Numbered from the stretch's first letter, positions 38,354-47,996 are shown. The stretch is 64,000 nt of DNA from RH-AL1 sp965214415 (GCA_965214415.1 CBDCBQ010000003.1:3100001-3164000), one strand, 5' to 3'. The notes: generated by a model not told the origin, from the sequence alone. Program-made: numbers and translations.

Positions 38354-39637
38354 TCAAACCTTCGTTTCCGGAGAGGAGGCCGCGCCCGCCGCCATCGCGG
38401 TCGCCGAGCCTGACCCGCGGTGGCCGAGCACCGTATCGGCGATCGAGGCGGGCAGCTTCAGCGGAGTCTCGATGAAGCCGAGCAGCGGCAGCAGGATCAC
38501 GAGATGGAAGAAGTAGTAGGCGGTGAAGATGCGCCCCATCAGGACGTACAAACCCTCCGGCGGCTGCGAGCCGATGTAGCCGAGCAGGATCGCATCGAGC
38601 GCGAACAGCCAGAAGGCGATCTTGAACATCGGCCGGTAGTTCGCCGAGCGAACCCGCGAGGTGTCGAGCCAGGGCAGGAACGCGAGCAGGACGATCGCCA
38701 TGAACATCGCGATGACGCCCATCAGCTTCGAGGGGATCGAGCGCAGGATCGCGTAGAACGGCAGGTAGTACCATTCCGGCACAATGTGCTGCGGCGTCAC
38801 CAGCGGGTTCGCCTCGATGTAGTTGTCCGAATGGTTGAGGTAGTTCGGGACGTAGAAGACGATCCAGCAGTAGAAGATCAGGAAGCAGACCAGCGCGAAC
38901 CCGTCCTTCACCGTGAAATACGGGTGGAAGGGCAGCGTGTCCTTGGCGGTCTTCTTCTCGATGCCGGCCGGGTTGTTCGAGCCCGGCACGTGCAGCGCCC
39001 AGATGTGCAGGACGACGACGCCGGCGATCATGAACGGCAGCAGGTAATGCAGCGAGAAGAAGCGGTTCAGCGTCGAGTTGTCGACCGCGAAGCCGCCCCA
39101 GAGCAGGTGCGTCAACCAGTTGCCGATGAACGGCAGCGCGCCGAACAGCGAGGTGATGACCGTCGCGCCCCAGAAGCTCATCTGGCCCCACGGCAGCACG
39201 TAACCCATGAAGCCCGTCGCCATCATCAAGAGGTAGATGACGATGCCGAGCAGCCACAGCACCTCGCGCGGCGCCTTGTAGGACCCGTAGTACATGCCGC
39301 GAAAGATGTGGATGTAGACGGCGAAGAAGAACATCGACGCGCCGTTGGCATGCCAGTAGCGCAGCAGCCAACCATAGTTGACGTCGCGCATGATGCCTTC
39401 GACCGATCTGAAGGCCATCGAGGCCTCGGGCGTGTAGTGCATCGCGAGGATGACGCCGGACACGATCTGCGAGCCCAGCATGAAGGCCAGGATGCCGCCG
39501 AAGGTCCAGAAATAGTTGAGATTGCGCGGGTTCGGAAACGCCACGAACGAGGAGTGCACCAGGCCGATGATCGGCAGGCGCGTCTCGAGCCATTTCGCCG
39601 GCCCGCTCTTCGGGACGTAGGTGGAAGGTCCGCTCAT
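38354..39637 (-). CDS. petB: Cytochrome b of the bc1 complex
   Basis: A 427-residue quinol-cytochrome c reductase cytochrome b. Haem-ligand histidines lie in the GSQIVSGVILAMHY and HANGASMFFFAVYIHIFRGMYYGSYK region and in the later ALPFIGNWLTHLLWGG to LPFMIAGVVVLHIWALH region. PEWY (in HIVPEWYYLPFYAIL) forms the Qo site. About eight membrane helices are visible. petC follows by 5 bp. The Rieske gene petA, usually directly upstream in this operon, is absent here. Confidence 0.96.
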   Translation of the reverse strand: MSGPSTYVPKSGPAKWLETRLPIIGLVHSSFVAFPNPRNLNYFWTFGGILAFMLGSQIVSGVILAMHYTPEASMAFRSVEGIMRDVNYGWLLRYWHANGASMFFFAVYIHIFRGMYYGSYKAPREVLWLLGIVIYLLMMATGFMGYVLPWGQMSFWGATVITSLFGALPFIGNWLTHLLWGGFAVDNSTLNRFFSLHYLLPFMIAGVVVLHIWALHVPGSNNPAGIEKKTAKDTLPFHPYFTVKDGFALVCFLIFYCWIVFYVPNYLNHSDNYIEANPLVTPQHIVPEWYYLPFYAILRSIPSKLMGVIAMFMAIVLLAFLPWLDTSRVRSANYRPMFKIAFWLFALDAILLGYIGSQPPEGLYVLMGRIFTAYYFFHLVILLPLLGFIETPLKLPASIADTVLGHRGSGSATAMAAGAASSPETKV

Positions 39638-39973
39638 CGGGATCGCCCCAGGTGGAGGTAGGAAACGCGGCTTGGCTCAAGGGCGGCGGCGGGCGGAATC
39701 TTCACCACGTCTTCTCGTCCTCGATCCATTGCGTCGCGCGACATTAGAGGCCGGGCGGACCAGCGGCAATGCGACCGCGCGCCACTGATCCGACCGCGCG
39801 CCGCTTGTGGCGTGTCCGCGAAAACGGGTCAAGAGGCGCCGTGCCCCGAACCGAGCCGGGATGCGGACGGATCGAGCCGCACAAACAAGCGCACGAAACA
39901 GGCGCACAAAAAAAGCCCCGGCGGACCGGGGCTTTCGAACTTCGCCTGTGGTGCTCGGCCGGAGAAGCCGCGG
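39638..39973. other. Intergenic region between petB and BI-1 gene
   Basis: About 336 bp. Contains the petB promoter region and the terminator at 39908-39935. I looked for a Rieske (petA) gene or fragment and found none. Confidence 0.5.
39908..39935 (-). terminator. Intrinsic terminator of the BI-1 gene
   Basis: AAAGCCCCG (39912-39920) pairs with CGGGGCTTT (39927-39935); the A-run at left becomes a U-tract on the minus transcript, ending the BI-1 gene. Confidence 0.85.
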
Positions 39974-40759
39974 CTAGTTGTTGCGCTGGCCGGTCAGGTT
40001 CAGCAGCGCCATGAAGATGTTGATGAAGTCGAGGTACAGCATCAGCGCGCCGTTCACCGACTTCTTGGTGGCCACCTCGTAGCCGTCGCCGGCGAAGTAC
40101 ATCTGCTTGATCGCCTGCGTGTCGTAGGCGGTGAGGCCCGCGAAGATCAGCACGGCGAGGCCCGACAGCGCGAACTGGAAGCCCGAGGACTGGACGAACA
40201 TGTTGACCAGGCCGGCGATCACGAGGCCGATGACGCCCATCACGAGAAAAGCGCCCATCGGCCCGAGATCGCGCTTCGTCGTGTAGCCGTAGAGGCTGAG
40301 ACCGCCGAACGCCGCCGCCGTGATGAAGAAGGCGCGATAGACCGAGGCGCCCGTGTAGACGAGCAGGATCGACGAGATCGAAAGGCCCATCACGGCCGAA
40401 AACAGGAAAAACGTCGTGCGCGCCGTCGATGCCGCCATCGAGTTGATGCGGAACGACAGGAAGAACACGAAGGCCAGCGGCGCCAGCATCACCACGTACT
40501 TCAGCGGCGACACGTACAGCGCGACACCGAGCGATGTCAGCTGCAAACCGCCCCGCACGGACGCGGCGACCTGCGACGGATCATGCGCGACGGCCAGATA
40601 GTTCGCCGCGTAGGCCGCGACGCCCGTCAGCAGGAGGCCGATCATCATGTTGTTGTAGACGCCGAGCATGTAGGCGCGCAGGCCCTGATCGACCGTCGCG
40701 CTGCGAGCCTGGGCCGAGCCCTGCCCCCAACGTACTGTATTGCGATCGTAATCGGACAT
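39974..40759 (-). CDS. Bax inhibitor-1/YccA family protein
   Basis: A 261-residue membrane protein of the BI-1/YccA family with seven hydrophobic helices. Family blocks are VYNNMMIGLLLTGVAAY, AALPFVF-like ending SFRINSM, and LTAYDTQAIKQMYFAG near the C-terminus. ATG 40759 (MSDYDRN) is the start; an upstream extension would be out of character. The family includes pH- and calcium-leak channels and protease regulators. Confidence 0.93.
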   Translation of the reverse strand: MSDYDRNTVRWGQGSAQARSATVDQGLRAYMLGVYNNMMIGLLLTGVAAYAANYLAVAHDPSQVAASVRGGLQLTSLGVALYVSPLKYVVMLAPLAFVFFLSFRINSMAASTARTTFFLFSAVMGLSISSILLVYTGASVYRAFFITAAAFGGLSLYGYTTKRDLGPMGAFLVMGVIGLVIAGLVNMFVQSSGFQFALSGLAVLIFAGLTAYDTQAIKQMYFAGDGYEVATKKSVNGALMLYLDFINIFMALLNLTGQRNN

Positions 40760-40930
40760 GAAACCCTCTGGGTGAGGAGGCTTGACCGCCTCCGGGCAGC
40801 CCACCCTCGCGGGAAGGCGACACGGGAGGAATATGGATCGAAGCGACAAAGCGCACAAGCGGACTGCCCCTTGTGGGAGGTTAAACTCCGGTAATGTCTC
40901 GGCTTCGGCCACGCTTTGTTTCAAACGTGC

Positions 40931-41770
40931 TCAACGGTCGCCGAGGAAATGCAGCACCGCGAAGTCGAAGAAGGCGGGATCCTGCAAGAAGGCGAAATGG
41001 CTGGCGTTCGGCACGATCAGGAGGCCGGCGCCCGGGATCGTCGCGGCGATGTACTCCGTATGCGCGCGCCTGATCGCCTCGTCGTGGTCACCGTCGACGA
41101 CGAGAACGGTCGCCTTGATCTTGCGCAGGTCGGCGTCGCTCCAATTCGGCTGCGAGGCCCACATGTGGCTGATCTGGTCGACGAAGGCATCGTAATCCTT
41201 CGGCGTCGCCGAGAGCTTGGTGTACTCGCCGCCGGCGCGGGCGATGAAACGGGCGAAGGTCGGGTTCTTCTCGACGCCGTCCTGCACGCCGGACGTCACC
41301 GTGTTGGCGGCGAAGGCGAACACCTTGCCGACCCGGCCGGGGTGGCGCATCGCCATGTCGAGGCCGAGGATGGCGCCATCGCTCCAGCCGACGATGTCGG
41401 CGCGCGGGATCTTCAACGTGTCGAGCAGCCCGACGACATCATCGGTCATCAGGTCATAGCCGTAGGGCTGCGCGTCGCGCGTGCTGCGCCCATGGCCGCG
41501 ACTGTCGACCAGGATCACCGTGTGAAAGGGCGCGAGCGCCTCGACCAGGTGGCCCCAATAGTCCGAGTTGGCGAGCCCGCCATGCAGCAGAACGACCGGC
41601 GGCCCTTTGCCAATCGTCGCGTAGTAGAGCTTGATGCCGTCGACAGTGGCGTAGCCCGTGGTCTCGCCGGGGACGGGCGCGGGCGTCGGAGGCAGGGTCT
41701 CCCAGCGCTCGGCGGCGTGCGCCGCGGTCGTGAGCAGGACAGCGAGCAGCAGCGGGACGAGTTTCGGCAT
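40931..41770 (-). CDS. Secreted alpha/beta hydrolase
   Basis: A 279-residue hydrolase with a Sec signal peptide (residues 1-20, LLLAVLLTTAAHAA). The oxyanion HGG motif is at about 63-65, the nucleophile is S130 in GWSDG, an acidic residue lies in VVDGDHD (226-230), and H258 in NASHF completes the triad. ATG 41770 gives a clean signal peptide. The substrate is unknown. Confidence 0.88.
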   Translation of the reverse strand: MPKLVPLLLAVLLTTAAHAAERWETLPPTPAPVPGETTGYATVDGIKLYYATIGKGPPVVLLHGGLANSDYWGHLVEALAPFHTVILVDSRGHGRSTRDAQPYGYDLMTDDVVGLLDTLKIPRADIVGWSDGAILGLDMAMRHPGRVGKVFAFAANTVTSGVQDGVEKNPTFARFIARAGGEYTKLSATPKDYDAFVDQISHMWASQPNWSDADLRKIKATVLVVDGDHDEAIRRAHTEYIAATIPGAGLLIVPNASHFAFLQDPAFFDFAVLHFLGDR

Positions 41771-42038
41771 GATGGTCCGGCTGATCGACGACGAGCCGGC
41801 ATAGCATGGTTCGTACTCGAACATGCCGTCGATCAAGGCAGCGATTCAGCTCATCGTCGGCCTTCCGCCGCTCGTGCTTCGCCTCGCGTTCCTTCCGATC
41901 ATTCCAATACGCGGAATTGAGAACTGCCGAACCAGACGCTAACCGTGGCGGAGCGAGGCGCTTAGCTGCCTCTTGCCTCCTGCCGCATGCGACGAGGCCG
42001 AGACGCGCCGACCCGGCGCGTCTGTTAGGAGCTTTGCC
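41771..42038. other. Divergent intergenic region with a hairpin
   Basis: About 268 bp. It contains AGACGCGCCG-acc-CGGCGCGTCT, a perfect 10-bp stem (42001-42023), ending 15 bases before the VOC start codon. It could be a leader hairpin. No gene seen. Confidence 0.5.
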
Positions 42039-42443
42039 ATGACCAAGCCGCTGACGACGGGTGTGCATCACGTCGGTCTCGCCGTGCCGGACCTCGAAGC
42101 GGCCGAGCGCTTCTTCGTCGACGCGCTCGGGTGGTCGGTCGTGGGAGCCGTTCCCGCGTACCCGGCGATCTTCGTGTCCGACGGAGCCGTGATGGTGACG
42201 CTGTGGCGGGTCGCCGATCCGAACACGGCGATTGCTTTCGATCGTCGCGCGAACGTCGGCTTGCACCATCTCGCGCTCAAGGTTCCCGATCGCGCCGCGC
42301 TGACCACGGTGCACGACCGCCTGCGCGCCTATCCCGGCGTCACGATCGAATTCTCGCCCATGCCAATAGGGGAAGGATCCGCGACCACCCATTTCATCGT
42401 CGCCATGCCAGGCGGGGTGCGGATCGAATTCGCGACGGCTTAG
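42039..42443 (+). CDS. VOC-family (glyoxalase-like) protein
   Basis: A 134-residue vicinal-oxygen-chelate protein. GVHHVGLAVPDLEAAERFFVDALGW is the N-terminal half-module with a metal-ligand His; GLHHLALKVPD begins the second half and RIEFA ends with a metal-ligand Glu. AGGAG lies before the ATG. It is likely a glyoxalase/dioxygenase-fold enzyme. It precedes the PPOX-reductase fusion gene by 21 bp, so they are probably co-transcribed. Confidence 0.9.
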   Translation: MTKPLTTGVHHVGLAVPDLEAAERFFVDALGWSVVGAVPAYPAIFVSDGAVMVTLWRVADPNTAIAFDRRANVGLHHLALKVPDRAALTTVHDRLRAYPGVTIEFSPMPIGEGSATTHFIVAMPGGVRIEFATA

Positions 42444-42464
42444 GCCGGTCGCCGGAGAAGTCCC

Positions 42465-44528
42465 ATGGGCGACGTATCCACGTTGACGAAGCTTCCGATC
42501 TGGCACTCCGGCGAAAGGACCATCCAGGAGAGGGTGGGCGTCGCCGACCGCATGGAGGCGGTCGGCCTCAACAATGTGCGCGACCACATGCCCGACCAGC
42601 ACCGCGAGCTTTTCGGCAAGCTGCCCTTTATCGTCGCGGGCAGCGTCGACCGCCGCGGCGATCCCTGGGCGACGTTCCTCACCGGCGAACCCGGTTTCGT
42701 CACGTCACCCACGCCGGCCTTGCTCGACATCGGCGCGCAGCTCGCCGAGAGCGATCCGGCGAGCGAGGGCTTGCGCGACGGCGACGCAGTCGGGCTGCTC
42801 GGCATCGAGCTGCAAACGCGCCGCCGCGACCGCGTCAACGGGATCATACGGGGGACCAGCCCGGACCGGCTCCGCCTCGAGGTCGACCAGAGCTTCGGCA
42901 ATTGCCCGCAGTACATCCAGAAACGCGACGTCGCGTTCGTTCGCGATACCGATGAGCCCCTCCCGGTCGCCGTCGTCGAAGCGACCAGCCTCGACCCGGA
43001 TGCACGCGCGGTCATCGAGGCGGCGGACACGTTCTTCGTGGCGTCGTACGCCGATCGCGAGGACAGACGGCAGGTCGATGTCTCGCATCGCGGCGGCAAG
43101 GGCGGTTTCGTCCGGGTCGGCGCGGACGGCACCCTGACGATCCCCGACTTCGCCGGCAACCTCTTCTTCAATACGCTGGGCAACATCTTTCTGAACGGAA
43201 AGGCCGGCCTCGTCTTCGCCGACTTCCCGACTGGCGACATCCTGCAGATGACCGGCGATGCCGAAGTCGTGTTTGATTCACCCGAGATCTCGGCCTTCCA
43301 GGGCGCCGAGCGGCTCTGGACGTTCCACCCGCGCCGCGTCGTCCGTCGACGGGGCGCGCTCAGGATGCGCTGGTCGCTCCAGGACGATGGCTGGTCGCCC
43401 AACACGCTCATGACGGGCGACTGGCAGGCGGCGGCCGACCGCCTCCAGGCGGCCAAGCTCGCGAACCATTGGCGACCGTTCAAGGTCATCAAGGTGGTCG
43501 ACGAGAGCGATTCCATCCGCTCGTTCCACCTGCGGCCCGACGACGGAGCCGGGCTTGTCCGGCACCTGGCGGGGCAGCACCTGCCGATCCGCGTGACGCT
43601 TCCTGGCTCGAACGAGCCGATCATCCGAACCTACACGCTGTCGAACGCGCCCTCGGACGCGGGCTACCGCATCAGCGTGAAGCGCGACGGCAGGGTGTCG
43701 CGCGCCCTGCACGACGCTTTGCGTGTCGGCGACACGATCGAGACGCGCGCCCCGGCGGGCAGCTTCACCGTCGACGCGAAAGGCGAGCGACCCGCGGTCA
43801 TGCTGGCCGGCGGCATCGGGATCACGCCCCTGCTCGCGATGCTCCGTCACATCGTCCACGAGGGGCTGCGAACGCGCGAAATTCGCCCCACCACGCTTGT
43901 CTACGCAGCCCGTCGCAAGGCGGATCGGGCGTTCGACGACGAGCTCGCGCAGCTCGCCGGGGCGGCTCAGGGCAAGGTGCGGATCCTACGCGTGCTCGGC
44001 GATGCGACAGGTGCCCAGGAGGGTATCGATTTCGACGTCGTCGGCCGGATCGACATGCGGCTCCTCGTCCGATCTCTGTCGTTCGGCGATCATGACTTCT
44101 ACCTTTGTGGACCGCGGCCTTTCACGCAGGCCCTATACGACGGCCTGCGCGGACTGAACGTCGCGGACGACCGCATCCGCGCGGAGGCGTTCGGTCCCTC
44201 CTCGCTGGTCAGGAGCGTCGCGGCGGCGGTTGTCGCGCCGTCACGCCCGCCCATCGCGACCAGCCCGGTGCGGATCGCCTTCGCCGGTTCATCGAAGGAG
44301 GCACTGTGGACGCCGGAGTCCGGCAGCCTGCTGGAGTTCGCCGAAGCACAAGGTCTCAACCCAGATTTCAGCTGTCGCGCGGGGAGTTGCGGGACCTGCA
44401 AGATCAAGCTGCTCGCTGGCGCCGTGACCTACCTCAAGGAGCCGACCGCCGAGCTGGCCGAGGACGAGGTGCTCATTTGCACAGCCGCGCCGGCGGAAGG
44501 TGAGGATCTCATCTCGCTGGCTCTATGA
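42465..44528 (+). CDS. PPOX-ferredoxin reductase-[2Fe-2S] ferredoxin fusion
   Basis: A 687-residue three-part redox protein. Residues about 45-320 are a pyridoxamine phosphate oxidase-like FMN domain (RGDPWATFLTGEPGF, FGNCPQYIQ, NLFFNTLGNIFLN). About 340-440 is an FAD domain (RTYTLSNAP), 450-575 an NAD domain (AGGIGITPLLAML, FYLCGPRPFTQAL). The end is a plant-type ferredoxin with C637-x4-C642-x2-C645 and C672. Electrons would flow from NAD(P)H via FAD and the cluster to FMN. The substrate is unknown. Confidence 0.9.
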   Translation: MGDVSTLTKLPIWHSGERTIQERVGVADRMEAVGLNNVRDHMPDQHRELFGKLPFIVAGSVDRRGDPWATFLTGEPGFVTSPTPALLDIGAQLAESDPASEGLRDGDAVGLLGIELQTRRRDRVNGIIRGTSPDRLRLEVDQSFGNCPQYIQKRDVAFVRDTDEPLPVAVVEATSLDPDARAVIEAADTFFVASYADREDRRQVDVSHRGGKGGFVRVGADGTLTIPDFAGNLFFNTLGNIFLNGKAGLVFADFPTGDILQMTGDAEVVFDSPEISAFQGAERLWTFHPRRVVRRRGALRMRWSLQDDGWSPNTLMTGDWQAAADRLQAAKLANHWRPFKVIKVVDESDSIRSFHLRPDDGAGLVRHLAGQHLPIRVTLPGSNEPIIRTYTLSNAPSDAGYRISVKRDGRVSRALHDALRVGDTIETRAPAGSFTVDAKGERPAVMLAGGIGITPLLAMLRHIVHEGLRTREIRPTTLVYAARRKADRAFDDELAQLAGAAQGKVRILRVLGDATGAQEGIDFDVVGRIDMRLLVRSLSFGDHDFYLCGPRPFTQALYDGLRGLNVADDRIRAEAFGPSSLVRSVAAAVVAPSRPPIATSPVRIAFAGSSKEALWTPESGSLLEFAEAQGLNPDFSCRAGSCGTCKIKLLAGAVTYLKEPTAELAEDEVLICTAAPAEGEDLISLAL

Positions 44529-44534
44529 AGCTTG

Positions 44535-47078
44535 CTAGAGACTCCGCAGATACGGCGCCGGCTTCTTGCCCAGGATGCGCCAGGTGCCCGCCAGCCCGAG
44601 CAGCACAGTGAACGTCAGCGCGCCGCCCGCCGCGATGAGCGCCTGCGGCCAGAGCCATACGAACTGGAGGCTCATCACCTTGGCGACGACACCCCAGGCC
44701 GCGGCGCCACCCGCGAGCACTCCGAACACTGCCGTCGCCAGGCCCAAAATGCCGTATTCCAGCAGGAACGCCGCGAGCAGACGGCCGCGGGTGGCGCCCA
44801 GCGTCTTCAGCACCACCGCGTCGTACAGCCGGGCCTCCTGCCCCGCCGCCAGCGCCCCGGCGAGCACCAGCACCGAGGCGGCGAGCGCGACGCTGGCCGC
44901 GCCGCGGATGGCGGCGGCGAGCTGCGAGACGACGCCGGCCACCGCATCGAGCGCGTCCTTCACGCGAATGATCGTCACGGCAGGGTACGCGACGGCGACG
45001 TCGCGCAGCAGGGTTAGCTCGCGCGGATTGTTGCCGGCCTTGGGGAAGGTCACGCTCGCGAGGTCGCTGTAGGGCGCGCCGGCGAACGTGTGCGGCGAGA
45101 AGACGAGCACGAAGTTGATGCCGAACTTGCGCCAGTCGACCTTGCGCAGGTTGGCGATCGTCGCGGTGATGTCGCGGCCGAACACGTTGACGGTGATCGT
45201 GTCGCCGAGCTTGAGGCCGAGCCCCGTCGCGATCTCGTCCTCGAGCGAGACAAGCGGCTTGCCGGCATAGTCGGCCGGCCACCACGGGCCCTGCACCAGC
45301 GTCGAGCCGGACGGCACGCTAGCCGCGAAGGTGATGCCACGATCGCCCTGCAGCACCCAGGCGGCCTTCTCGCCGGGCTTGATCTTGGCGACAGGGGTGC
45401 CGTTCACGCGGCTGATGCGGCCGCGCATCATCGGCACCAGCTCGAGCTTGCCGTCGGCCGCCTTGGCGTGGAGGAAATCGACGAAGGCCGGTGCCTCGCC
45501 GTGCTGCAGGTCGAGAAAGAAGAAACTCGGCGTCTCGCCCGGCACGGTGCGATCGAGCTGCGCGCGAATGTTGGCGTCGATCAGCGTCAGCGCGACGAGC
45601 AGGGCGAGACCGAGGCCGAGCGACAGCACGACCGTCGGCGTCAGCGCGCCGGGGCGGTGGATGTTGGCGATCGCCAGCCGCAGCGCGACATGCCGCGAAT
45701 GCGGGATTCTGCGCGCGGCCGCCATCAGCAGCCAGGCGACGAGGCGGAGCAGGACGAAGCCGCCGGCGGTGGCGACCATGTAGTCGATCGCCAGCGTGCG
45801 CTCGCCCGACAGCAGCACGATCGTCGCCACGAGGCCGATGCCGGCCGCGGCCACCATCGCCAGATAGCGCCAGCGAGGACGGCGGCGGTCCGGCTCGATC
45901 TGGTCGCGGAATAGCGCCGAGACCGGGATGTCGTGTGCCTGACCGAGCGGGCCGAGCGAGAAGGCGAGCGCCGTCCAGCCGCCATAGAGCACGCCCGCCG
46001 CGACCTGCGCCGGATAGACCGAAGGCGCGAGCTGGACCGGGAGCACGCTCGCGAATGCCGCCGCGGCCGCGAACGGGATCGCCATGCCGACGCAGAGCCC
46101 GATCGCGACGCCGAGCGCGGCGATCAGCATGACCTCGATCAGCATCACGGAAAACACCCGCCCGCCGGTCGCGCCGAGCGATTTCAGCGTCGCGATCGCC
46201 GGCCGCTTGCGGGCGACGAACGCGCGAATGGCATTGGCGACGCCGGCGCCGCCGATGATCAGCGCGGTCAGCCCGACCAGCGTCAGGAATTGCGTGAAGC
46301 GGCGCAGATCGCGCGAGAACTGCGGCGAGACGTTCTCGCGGGTCCGTACCTCCCAACCGGCCTCGGGAAAGGTTTTCGCGGCCGCCTCGACCAGGCCTTG
46401 CATGGCGGCGGCGCTCGCCGGGATGCCCCGGGCCTGCGGCGGCAGCGCCACGCGATAGAGCCGGCGCACCAGCGAGCCGGGCTGGATCAGGCCGGAGGCC
46501 GCGAGGCCGGCGTCCGACATCATCACGCGCGGGCCGAAGCCGATGCCGCCGGCGAGCTTGTCGGGCTCCTGCACGAGAACGGCGCGCAGCACGTAATTCG
46601 CGGTGCCGATCGCGACACTGTCGCCGATCTTCAAGCCGAGGCGGACCTTGAAGGCGGCGTCGGCGACAAGGCCGTAGACGCCGTCCTTCTGGCCGAGCGC
46701 GTCGGCCAGCGGCACCGGCGGATCGAGCACGGCGGTGCCGGCGCTGGGATAGTCCGCGCCGACCGCCTTCAGCTCGATCAGCGCCGTGGCATCGTCGCGC
46801 CGCGCCATCGCCCGCAGCACGCTGACCGCGGAGACATTTCCGCGCCCGGCGAGGAAAGCCGACTCCTGCGGGCTCGCCTCGCGCTGGACGAGATCGAACG
46901 AGACGTCGCCGCCGAGGATCACCCGCCCCTGCCGGGCAAGTCCGTCGGACAGCGCGCGGCTGACCGAGCCGACTCCGGTGATCGCCGCGACGCCGAGCGC
47001 GATGCAGGCCAGGAAGATGCCGAAGCCTCGGATGCCACCGCGCAGGTCGCGCAGCGCGAGGCGCAGGATCAGGGGCAT
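44535..47078 (-). CDS. FtsX-like ABC transporter permease
   Basis: An 847-residue inner-membrane permease with two FtsX-type modules. An N-terminal helix (FGIFLACIALGVAAITGVGSVSRAL) is followed by a large periplasmic domain, membrane helices around 255-400 (LTLVGLTALIIGGAGVANAIRAF) and a second set near the end. The layout fits YbbP-type permeases for lipophilic substrates. The expected ATPase partner is not adjacent. Confidence 0.9.
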   Translation of the reverse strand: MPLILRLALRDLRGGIRGFGIFLACIALGVAAITGVGSVSRALSDGLARQGRVILGGDVSFDLVQREASPQESAFLAGRGNVSAVSVLRAMARRDDATALIELKAVGADYPSAGTAVLDPPVPLADALGQKDGVYGLVADAAFKVRLGLKIGDSVAIGTANYVLRAVLVQEPDKLAGGIGFGPRVMMSDAGLAASGLIQPGSLVRRLYRVALPPQARGIPASAAAMQGLVEAAAKTFPEAGWEVRTRENVSPQFSRDLRRFTQFLTLVGLTALIIGGAGVANAIRAFVARKRPAIATLKSLGATGGRVFSVMLIEVMLIAALGVAIGLCVGMAIPFAAAAAFASVLPVQLAPSVYPAQVAAGVLYGGWTALAFSLGPLGQAHDIPVSALFRDQIEPDRRRPRWRYLAMVAAAGIGLVATIVLLSGERTLAIDYMVATAGGFVLLRLVAWLLMAAARRIPHSRHVALRLAIANIHRPGALTPTVVLSLGLGLALLVALTLIDANIRAQLDRTVPGETPSFFFLDLQHGEAPAFVDFLHAKAADGKLELVPMMRGRISRVNGTPVAKIKPGEKAAWVLQGDRGITFAASVPSGSTLVQGPWWPADYAGKPLVSLEDEIATGLGLKLGDTITVNVFGRDITATIANLRKVDWRKFGINFVLVFSPHTFAGAPYSDLASVTFPKAGNNPRELTLLRDVAVAYPAVTIIRVKDALDAVAGVVSQLAAAIRGAASVALAASVLVLAGALAAGQEARLYDAVVLKTLGATRGRLLAAFLLEYGILGLATAVFGVLAGGAAAWGVVAKVMSLQFVWLWPQALIAAGGALTFTVLLGLAGTWRILGKKPAPYLRSL

Positions 47079-47165
47079 GGACGGCCTTCAACCGAACGGT
47101 CCGGCGCGACCGCATCGTGGCATCATATCGGGATGGGTGTCGGCTTTGCGACTGGACGAACCGTC

Positions 47166-47996
47166 TCAGTGCGTCGTCTCGGGCGCGCCCGTCACCGAAA
47201 AATCCGTCGCCTCGATGTCGAGCTGGCCGGTCATCGTCGGCATCGAGACCTTCAGCGGCACCACGACATGGGCGTGCTCGATCGGCGCGAGCCAGACCTC
47301 GATGCCCTCGTTCTCGGCCATGAAGGCCGTCGAGCGCGAGTTCACGAGATGGCCGGAGATCGGCATGTAGCGCGCCGTGCAGACCGAGACCGGGCCGCTG
47401 TAGCCGGCGACATCGACGTCGCGCGTGCCGGCGTAATGGAGGGCGATGTCGAAACGAGCGTAGCCGTCGTAGATCGGCAGGGTCCGATTGCAGGCGGCCG
47501 GCCCGACCAGCTGGTCGCCGACCGGCACCGGCATGATCAGCGCGCTCGTCGGATCGAGGATGTTGCGCTTGTTGGCTTCCGTCACCGGCACGCGCTCGCC
47601 GTGGAATTCGGGCGGCGGCATGATCTCGACGGCTTTCACGGTGCCCGACTTCAGCGCCATCCGCAGCGTGCGAGTCTCGCTCGAGCCGACGGCGCTCGTC
47701 GCATAGGTCATCGGCGCGAGCTTGTCCTTGCGCATCGCGCCGGTCGAGGCGAGCGCCATTTGAACGCTCGAGACCATCGCCGCCAGGCCGGAGAGATGCG
47801 CGGTGAGCTGCATGCGATAGCTCTGCGGCTCCATCTGGCCGTCGGCGGCGAGATCGCCGATGTGAAGACCGACGAGTGATACGGCGTAGTGAGCGTGCAG
47901 CGTGTCGGCGGCGGCCGGCGCGGCCAGGCCGACGCAACAGGCCAGCGGCAGCACGAGGCGTCGCCACGCCCGGCCGTCCGTCTTCGCTTCAACCAT
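47166..47996 (-). CDS. DUF3108 family periplasmic protein
   Basis: A 276-residue protein with a Sec signal (LVLPLACCVGLAAPAAA). The beta-rich mature part (HYAVSLVGLHIGDLAADG, SYRMQLTAHLSG, FDIALHYAGTRDVDVAGYSGPVSVC) matches the DUF3108 pattern. ATG 47996 is preferred over an upstream ATG because the signal peptide then starts cleanly. Function unknown; secreted or envelope-located. Confidence 0.82.
   Translation of the reverse strand: MVEAKTDGRAWRRLVLPLACCVGLAAPAAADTLHAHYAVSLVGLHIGDLAADGQMEPQSYRMQLTAHLSGLAAMVSSVQMALASTGAMRKDKLAPMTYATSAVGSSETRTLRMALKSGTVKAVEIMPPPEFHGERVPVTEANKRNILDPTSALIMPVPVGDQLVGPAACNRTLPIYDGYARFDIALHYAGTRDVDVAGYSGPVSVCTARYMPISGHLVNSRSTAFMAENEGIEVWLAPIEHAHVVVPLKVSMPTMTGQLDIEATDFSVTGAPETTH

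Noticed and set aside
35229..39661. Long plus-strand open frames (406, 688 and 413 codons) opposite YihY, petB and petC
   Set aside because: They mirror real minus-strand genes in very GC-rich DNA, have arginine-rich or low-complexity products, and lack any recognisable family.
37353..39680. A 775-codon frame that would fuse an upstream part to cytochrome c1
   Set aside because: The upstream part is an out-of-frame reading of cytochrome b; cytochrome c1 has its own start and signal peptide at 38348.
45319..47967. An 882-codon minus frame opposite in phase to the FtsX permease and DUF3108 gene
   Set aside because: It is a shadow reading with abnormal composition; the permease and DUF3108 frames carry clear membrane and signal features.
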